NCBI GenBank assembly: GCA_905205975.1
Contig: CAJLFQ010000075.1
Location: 1 to 10,686 of the forward strand
Origin: an uncultured Eubacteriales bacterium
GTDB lineage: Bacteria > Bacillota > Clostridia > Oscillospirales > QAMX01
DNA length: 10,686 bases
Reading direction: 5' to 3'
Shown: positions 6,646 through 10,686 of the stretch, in pieces
How the letters are laid out: the number at the start of each line of letters is the position of its first letter
Position numbering within the stretch: the first letter of the stretch is position 1
The notes under the pieces: generated by a model
Told to the model about the DNA's origin: nothing
What the model saw: the letters and a program-made list of their open reading frames with translations, nothing else
Databases searched by the model: none
Program-made: the position numbers and the translations under genes

Positions 6646-7383
6646 TCAATTGGACGGCGCTTCCGTCCGGCGCAAAGTGCGCAGCTCACGTTTTGCCTCA
6701 CTTGGCGTGGTGCGGGATTCGCAGATTTTCTGGATGGTTTTGTTGTGTGTCCAGACATCGAACCGGCCGGCTTCCAGCAGAGCGGTCACATCGGATGGAA
6801 GCGAGCGGTACAGCGTTGCAGCCGCCCAGGCAACGCCCATACGGGTGTAATATGCCGTACAGGTGACGGTGGTCAGCAGATGCAGTGCGCGCCGGCCGAA
6901 TACGGCCGCAGGGAAGCGGCTGGACGCGCAGACAGCGGCGAACCGCGCCTCATACGGCTGCGTGCTGCCGGCGAGCGCCGACAGCCATGCAAACCATGCC
7001 TCAGCCTCGCCGGCAGGAAATCGAAGCGAAGCGCAGAAACTGTCGCAGAGCGACCAGTTGTCAATCAAGGGAAGAAACTGCTCAATGCGCGCCTGCTGCG
7101 CTTCAAACGAGCCGGGTGCCAGCGCCGTACAGAATCCGAGCAGCATGACCGACTCAAACGATGCGGGCTGAATCGGCGGGATGCCGCCGAAGCAGCGGAT
7201 CAGCGCGGCAGCCAGCTGACGCAGCATGGGCAGGCGGACGCCGAGGATCGGGCGGGAACAGCCGGGGATCAGCGCGGCAGAAAAAGCGGCATAACCGCTT
7301 TCAGCATGCGGCAGCAGCGTGTCGTCCGGCCGGGCAGGGCAGAATGACCGCACTTCGGCCTCTGAAAAACGGGAAACAGCCAA
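6646..7383 (-). CDS. AlkD-family DNA alkylation repair protein (245 aa)
   Basis: A HEAT-like-repeat DNA glycosylase of the AlkD superfamily, which removes bulky or cationic alkylated bases from DNA. Family landmarks are ILGVRLPMLRQLA (46-58), IDNWSLCDSFC (107-117), YEARFAAV (144-151) and GVAWAAA (183-189). Trp110, Asp114, Arg147 and Trp186 line up with the catalytic and DNA-contact residues known from Bacillus cereus AlkD (Trp109, Asp113, Arg148, Trp187), so the protein is probably active rather than one of the degenerate paralogues. The TTG at 7383 is preferred because AAAAGGAGG lies 6 nt upstream; the ATG two codons earlier directly abuts that ribosome binding site. The gene has its own promoter at 7452-7480 and is divergent from the ribosomal operon. 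The GH36 gene follows after 80 nt, a pairing with no obvious functional logic. Confidence 0.88.
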   Translation of the reverse strand: MAVSRFSEAEVRSFCPARPDDTLLPHAESGYAAFSAALIPGCSRPILGVRLPMLRQLAAALIRCFGGIPPIQPASFESVMLLGFCTALAPGSFEAQQARIEQFLPLIDNWSLCDSFCASLRFPAGEAEAWFAWLSALAGSTQPYEARFAAVCASSRFPAAVFGRRALHLLTTVTCTAYYTRMGVAWAAATLYRSLPSDVTALLEAGRFDVWTHNKTIQKICESRTTPSEAKRELRTLRRTEAPSN

Positions 7384-7451
7384 GGGCATCCTCCTTTTCA
7401 ATGACCCGGCAGGGAGCGGCGGCGCGGAATCGAGGTGCAAAATCTAAAGGA

Positions 7452-7480
7452 AGTGTACCATATTTCCGTGGGAAATGCAA
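7452..7480 (-). promoter_or_regulatory. Promoter of the AlkD-like gene
   Basis: On the minus strand TTGCAT (7480-7475) and TACACT (7457-7452) are spaced by 17 bp, with TGG before the -10 giving an extended -10. The leader to the TTG start at 7383 would be about 60 nt. The -35 matches consensus only in its first three bases. Confidence 0.6.
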
Positions 7481-7543
7481 GCAAAACCTACGGAATGACG
7501 GACAGAAAAAACGGGTTTGATGCGACAAACTGACGATAAGCGG

Positions 7544-7600
7544 AAAAAACGCGGATTTTTTTAGAGAAACCTTGACTTTGCATCCACGTTGTGATATAAT
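7544..7600 (+). promoter_or_regulatory. Strong promoter of the str operon with AT-rich upstream element
   Basis: TTGACT (7572-7577) and TATAAT (7595-7600) are separated by 17 bp, with TGA ahead of the -10 as an extended -10. Upstream lie an A6 tract (7544-7549) and a T7 tract (7556-7562), about 45-65 nt before the expected start at about 7607, where an UP element would sit. This is what is expected for a highly expressed ribosomal protein operon. The leader before rpsL is about 32 nt. The rest of the 7384-7638 intergenic region holds only the divergent promoter of the AlkD-like gene. Confidence 0.88.
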
Positions 7601-7638
7601 AACAAGCACTGATGTTTAGATGGGAGAGGAGGTGCAAT

Positions 7639-8061
7639 ATGCCAACATTCAATCAGCTCGTCAGAAAAGGTCGCGAAGCAGCGGTTTACAAGTCCACGGC
7701 TCCGGCACTCCAGGTCGGCTTCAATACGCTGAAGCAGCATCAGACCGATAAGTCTTCTCCGCAAAAGCGCGGTGTCTGCACAGTCGTCACGACCAGAACG
7801 CCGAAGAAGCCGAACTCGGCTCTTCGTAAAGTCGCTCGTGTCCGCCTGACCAACGGCTTCGAGGTCACGTCTTACATCCCCGGTATCGGTCATAACCTGC
7901 AGGAACACTCTGTCGTTATGATCCGCGGCGGCCGTGTCAAGGACCTTCCTGGTGTCCGTTACCACATCATCCGCGGCGTCCTGGATACACAGGGCATGGC
8001 AAACCGCAAACAGGGTCGTTCCAAGTACGGCGCAAAACGTCCGAAGGCGGCCAAGAAGTAA
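7639..8061 (+). CDS. rpsL: 30S ribosomal protein S12 (140 aa)
   Basis: Ribosomal protein S12 of the small subunit decoding centre. It has the conserved blocks TPKKPNSALRK (54-64), PGIGHNLQEH (81-90), GGRVKDLPGVRYH (97-109) and the basic tail SKYGAKRPK. Length and the extra segment near residues 18-38 match Firmicute S12, which is longer than the 124-residue E. coli form. The lysines at which streptomycin-resistance changes occur (E. coli K42 and K87) are conserved here as Lys56/57 and Lys101, so the sequence is wild-type at those sites. ATG at 7639 is chosen because AGGAGGTG precedes it at good spacing and the product begins with the family-typical MPTFNQLVRKGRE; the in-frame ATG at 7612 would add nine residues that do not belong. 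It is the first gene of the str operon. Confidence 0.98.
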   Translation: MPTFNQLVRKGREAAVYKSTAPALQVGFNTLKQHQTDKSSPQKRGVCTVVTTRTPKKPNSALRKVARVRLTNGFEVTSYIPGIGHNLQEHSVVMIRGGRVKDLPGVRYHIIRGVLDTQGMANRKQGRSKYGAKRPKAAKK

Positions 8062-8258
8062 TCTCCGGTCCGGAATCAAGTTTTTTATTCCCGGCAAACG
8101 CGCGGTCTCGGAAGCCGCGACATCGCTTTGCAAGGGTGAATATATACGAAGGCGCACAGCGCCGTATATTTCCTCGAATGCAAGGCGCGCACGGGGGCTG
8201 AAAAATGCCTTCGAGTACCTGTGAAATCATTTCATTTTTAATGAAGGAGGGAAGATTT
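8062..8258 (+). promoter_or_regulatory. Long structured rpsL-rpsG intercistronic region
   Basis: This 197-nt spacer contains no convincing coding frame but several potential RNA hairpins. One pairs 8070-8076 with 8087-8094 with a bulge. A second pairs CGCGG 8101-8105 with CCGCG 8115-8119. The strongest is GGCGC-ACA-GCGCC at 8151-8163, continued below a GAA bulge by ATATAC 8142-8147 with GTATAT 8164-8169. A fourth pairs CTCGAA 8173-8178 with TTCGAG 8210-8215. In E. coli the rpsL-rpsG spacer is about 96 nt and is the binding site for S7 autoregulation; whether this one plays that role is inference. A dispersed intergenic repeat is the main alternative. The last bases carry the AAGGAGGG ribosome binding site of rpsG. 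Confidence 0.5.
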
Positions 8259-8729
8259 GTGCCAAGAAGAGGAAATGTACCCAAGCGGGAAGTTCTTGCT
8301 GACCCGCTTTACAATTCTGTCGTCGTCACAAAGCTCATCAACGGCATCATGTATGACGGCAAAAAAGGCGTCGCACAGCAGATCGTTTACGACGCTTTTG
8401 CCGCGGTCGAAGAAAAGACCGGCAAACCGGCGCTGGAAGTTTTCCAGGCAGCTCTGGAAAACATCATGCCGGTTCTCGAAGTCAAAGCTCGCCGCTTAGG
8501 CGGTGCAACCTATCAGGTGCCGATCGAGGTGCGTCCGGAACGCCGGAACACGCTCGGCATCCGCTGGCTCGTCACGTTCTCGCGCGCACGCAGCGAACGT
8601 ACGATGGCTCAGCGTTTGGCAGCGGAAATCATCGATGCGTCCAATAACATGGGTAACGCTGTGAAGCGCCGTGAAGATACGCATAAGATGGCCGAGGCCA
8701 ACAAGGCGTTTGCGCACTACCGCTGGTAG
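8259..8729 (+). CDS. rpsG: 30S ribosomal protein S7 (156 aa)
   Basis: Ribosomal protein S7, the primary assembly protein of the 30S head domain, binding the 3' major domain of 16S rRNA. It starts with the family-typical PRRGNVPKRE and carries VLEVKARRLGGATYQVP and the C-terminal REDTHKMAEANKAFAHYRW. Length equals the usual 156 residues. The start is a GTG at 8259, with AAGGAGGG seven bases upstream; an ATG at 8205 in the same frame would add 18 residues foreign to the family. It is the second gene of the str operon, separated from rpsL by an unusually long structured spacer and from fusA by 35 nt. In E. coli S7 represses its own operon at the rpsL-rpsG spacer, so the structured region just upstream could be its target here. 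Confidence 0.98.
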   Translation: MPRRGNVPKREVLADPLYNSVVVTKLINGIMYDGKKGVAQQIVYDAFAAVEEKTGKPALEVFQAALENIMPVLEVKARRLGGATYQVPIEVRPERRNTLGIRWLVTFSRARSERTMAQRLAAEIIDASNNMGNAVKRREDTHKMAEANKAFAHYRW

Positions 8730-8764
8730 TCTGCACGCTGTAAAAACAACGTAAGGAGCAAACT

Positions 8765-10686
8765 ATGCCAAGGCAATTCCCATTGGAGTTAACGAGAAAT
8801 ATAGGTATCATGGCGCATATCGACGCCGGCAAAACGACGACGACGGAACGTATCCTGTTCTACACGGGTATCAACCACCGTCTCGGTGAAACGCACGACG
8901 GCACGGCGACGATGGACTGGATGGAGCAGGAGCAGGAACGTGGTATCACCATCACATCTGCGGCAACGACATGTCAGTGGCTTGGTCACCGAATCAACAT
9001 CATCGACACGCCAGGGCACGTTGACTTTACCGTCGAAGTTGAACGCTCACTCCGTGTTTTGGACGGCGCAGTTACCGTTTTCTGCGCGAAAGGCGGCGTT
9101 GAGCCCCAATCGGAGACGGTCTGGCATCAGGCGGATAAGTACGGTGTTCCGCGCATGGCGTATGTCAACAAAATGGACATTACCGGCGCAGATTTCTACC
9201 GTGTCGTCAGCATGATGAAGGAACGGCTGAAATGCAACGCCGTGCCCATCCAACTGCCGATCGGCAGCGAAGACTCTTTCCGTGGTATCATTGACCTCAT
9301 CAAGATGAAGGCTTACTTCTATCTCGATGACAAGGGCCAGAGAATCGACGAGGAAGAAATTCCGGAAGATATGCGCGACCTCGCTGACGAATACCGCGTC
9401 AATCTGCTCGAATCGGTCTCGGAGTTCAACGACGAGATCATGGAAAAATATCTGGACGGCCAGGAAGTTTCCGAAAAGGAAATCCACGATGCGATCCGCA
9501 AGGCGACCATCGCGGTCAAAATGGTTCCGGTCGTCTGCGGCACGTCTTACCGCAACAAGGGCGTTCAGAAACTGCTGGATGCCATCGTTGCCTACATGCC
9601 GTCTCCGCTCGACATTCCGCCGATCAAGGGCATCGACCCGGATACCGACGAAGAAGTGCTCAGCCACTCGGATGACGATGCACCGTTTGCAGCGCTTGCA
9701 TTCAAGATTGCAACGGACCCGTTCGTCGGAAAGCTCTGCTTCTTCCGCGTCTATTCCGGTAAAATCGATACCGGTTCTGCCGTCTACAACTCGACGAAGA
9801 AGAACCGCGAACGGTTTGGTCGCATCCTCCGGATGCACGCCAACCACCGCGAAGACATCGATACGGTCTATGCGGGCGATATCGCCGCAGCCGTCGGCCT
9901 GAAGAACACCACGACAGGCGATACGCTCTGTGACGAAAAGCATAAAGTCATTCTCGAATCCATGGACTTCCCGGAACCGGTTATCCGCGTGGCCATCGAG
10001 CCGAAAACGAAAGCCGGCCAGGAAAAAATGGGCATCGCGCTGGCAAAGCTCGCTGAAGAAGATCCGACCTTCCGGACCTATACGGATTCCGAAACCGGTC
10101 AGACGATCATTGCCGGTATGGGCGAGCTGCACCTCGAGATTATCGTCGACAGACTTCTGCGTGAATTCAAAGTCGAAGCCAACATCGGCAAGCCGCAGGT
10201 CGCATACAAAGAAACGATCCGCAAGGAAGCGATTTCCGATATGCGTTATGCGCGTCAGTCCGGTGGTAAAGGCCAGTATGGTCACGTCAAGATCAAGATC
10301 GAACCGAACGAGTCCGGTAAGGGCTACGAATTCGTCGATAAGATCACGGGCGGCGCCATCCCGAAGGAATACATCCCGGCCGTCAACGAAGGCGTCAAAG
10401 GCGCCATGGACGCCGGTATTCTCGCGGGCTACAGCATGGTTGACGTCATCGTCACGCTGTTCGACGGTTCGTTCCACGAAGTCGACTCGTCTGAAATGGC
10501 GTTTAAGATCGCCGGTTCCATGGCGTTCAAAGACGCAGCCGCAAAAGCGGATCCGGTTCTCCTGGAGCCGATCATGAAGGTTTCCGTCATGGTCGCAGAG
10601 GAATACATGGGTACGGTCATCGGTGACCTGCAATCGCGCCGTGCGCAGATTCAGGGCTTCATCGACCGCGCAGGCAGCAAGCAGAT
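8765..10686 (+). CDS. fusA: Elongation factor G (partial, last ~50-60 codons beyond window)
   Basis: Translational GTPase that drives tRNA-mRNA translocation on the ribosome. The window holds 640 codons of about 690-700. Domain I carries G1 AHIDAGKT (17-24), switch I RGITI (59-63), G3 DTPGH (81-85) with catalytic His84, and G4 NKMD (135-138). Domains II and III follow at about 285-480, the latter with GMGELHLEIIVDRL near 451-464. Domain IV includes the tip loops around SGGKGQYGH (499-507) and DGSFHEVDSS (567-576), and domain V runs to the edge. This is the canonical EF-G of the str operon, not a tetracycline-resistance ribosomal protection protein, as shown by its operon place and close match to clostridial EF-G. 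AAGGAG lies 6 nt before ATG 8765. One small oddity is Lys109 in FCAKGGVEP, where Val is more usual. The tuf gene often follows fusA but lies outside the window. Confidence 0.97.
   Translation, partial: MPRQFPLELTRNIGIMAHIDAGKTTTTERILFYTGINHRLGETHDGTATMDWMEQEQERGITITSAATTCQWLGHRINIIDTPGHVDFTVEVERSLRVLDGAVTVFCAKGGVEPQSETVWHQADKYGVPRMAYVNKMDITGADFYRVVSMMKERLKCNAVPIQLPIGSEDSFRGIIDLIKMKAYFYLDDKGQRIDEEEIPEDMRDLADEYRVNLLESVSEFNDEIMEKYLDGQEVSEKEIHDAIRKATIAVKMVPVVCGTSYRNKGVQKLLDAIVAYMPSPLDIPPIKGIDPDTDEEVLSHSDDDAPFAALAFKIATDPFVGKLCFFRVYSGKIDTGSAVYNSTKKNRERFGRILRMHANHREDIDTVYAGDIAAAVGLKNTTTGDTLCDEKHKVILESMDFPEPVIRVAIEPKTKAGQEKMGIALAKLAEEDPTFRTYTDSETGQTIIAGMGELHLEIIVDRLLREFKVEANIGKPQVAYKETIRKEAISDMRYARQSGGKGQYGHVKIKIEPNESGKGYEFVDKITGGAIPKEYIPAVNEGVKGAMDAGILAGYSMVDVIVTLFDGSFHEVDSSEMAFKIAGSMAFKDAAAKADPVLLEPIMKVSVMVAEEYMGTVIGDLQSRRAQIQGFIDRAGSKQ

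Noticed and set aside
8081..8094. T6 tract after rpsL as a possible terminator
   Set aside because: There is no stable GC stem directly before the T-tract; the Ts fall in the loop of a weaker hairpin, and rpsG and fusA must be transcribed through it.
9047..10633. A 528-codon minus-strand open frame opposite fusA
   Set aside because: The product is Asp/Arg/Val-rich low-complexity sequence typical of the antisense of a highly biased coding gene; fusA on the plus strand is unmistakable.
8765..10686. Tet(M)-like ribosomal protection protein instead of EF-G
   Set aside because: The gene lies in the str operon right after rpsG and matches EF-G in its G motifs and domain IV throughout.

Overview
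The window looks like a chromosomal segment from a moderately high-GC member of the Firmicutes, most likely class Clostridia (Oscillospirales/Ruminococcaceae-like). This is inferred from the long Firmicute-type S12 and the EF-G and S7 sequences, strong AGGAGG-type ribosome binding sites, TTG and GTG start codons, an AgrC/LytTR-type two-component pair, and a clostridial-style heterodimeric ABC exporter. The species cannot be read from the sequence alone.

Left half, minus strand (read from 4.5 kb down to 1): a signalling and export module. A near-consensus promoter (4461-4489) drives a LytTR-type response regulator (3717-4418), followed after 10 nt by a short soluble GHKL-type histidine kinase with no sensor domain (3056-3706). 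Next comes a 101-nt gap holding a terminator-like hairpin and a pair of direct repeats that resemble a LytTR operator. After it lie two half-size ABC exporter genes that overlap by ATGA (1086-2954, and 1089 running off the left edge). The simplest reading is that the regulator controls the exporter through the repeats in the gap. The substrate is unknown, and no precursor peptide was found in the window.

Middle, minus strand (7.4 to 4.5 kb): an AlkD-family DNA alkylation repair gene (6646-7383) with its own promoter (7452-7480), then, 80 nt downstream, a cytoplasmic GH36-type alpha-galactosidase (4553-6565). The glycosidase ends at a strong intrinsic terminator (4501-4537), which separates it from the two-component operon.

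Right part, plus strand (7.54 to 10.69 kb): the start of the str operon. A consensus promoter with an AT-rich upstream element (7544-7600) precedes rpsL (S12), an unusually long and structured 197-nt spacer, rpsG (S7), and fusA (EF-G), which is cut by the right edge after 640 codons. The alkD-like gene and the str operon are divergent, sharing a 255-nt intergenic region with back-to-back promoters.

The points most worth following up are the LytTR-like direct repeats that overlap a terminator hairpin, the kinase that lacks any sensor, and the structured rpsL-rpsG spacer. Nothing in the window amounts to a clearly new system.
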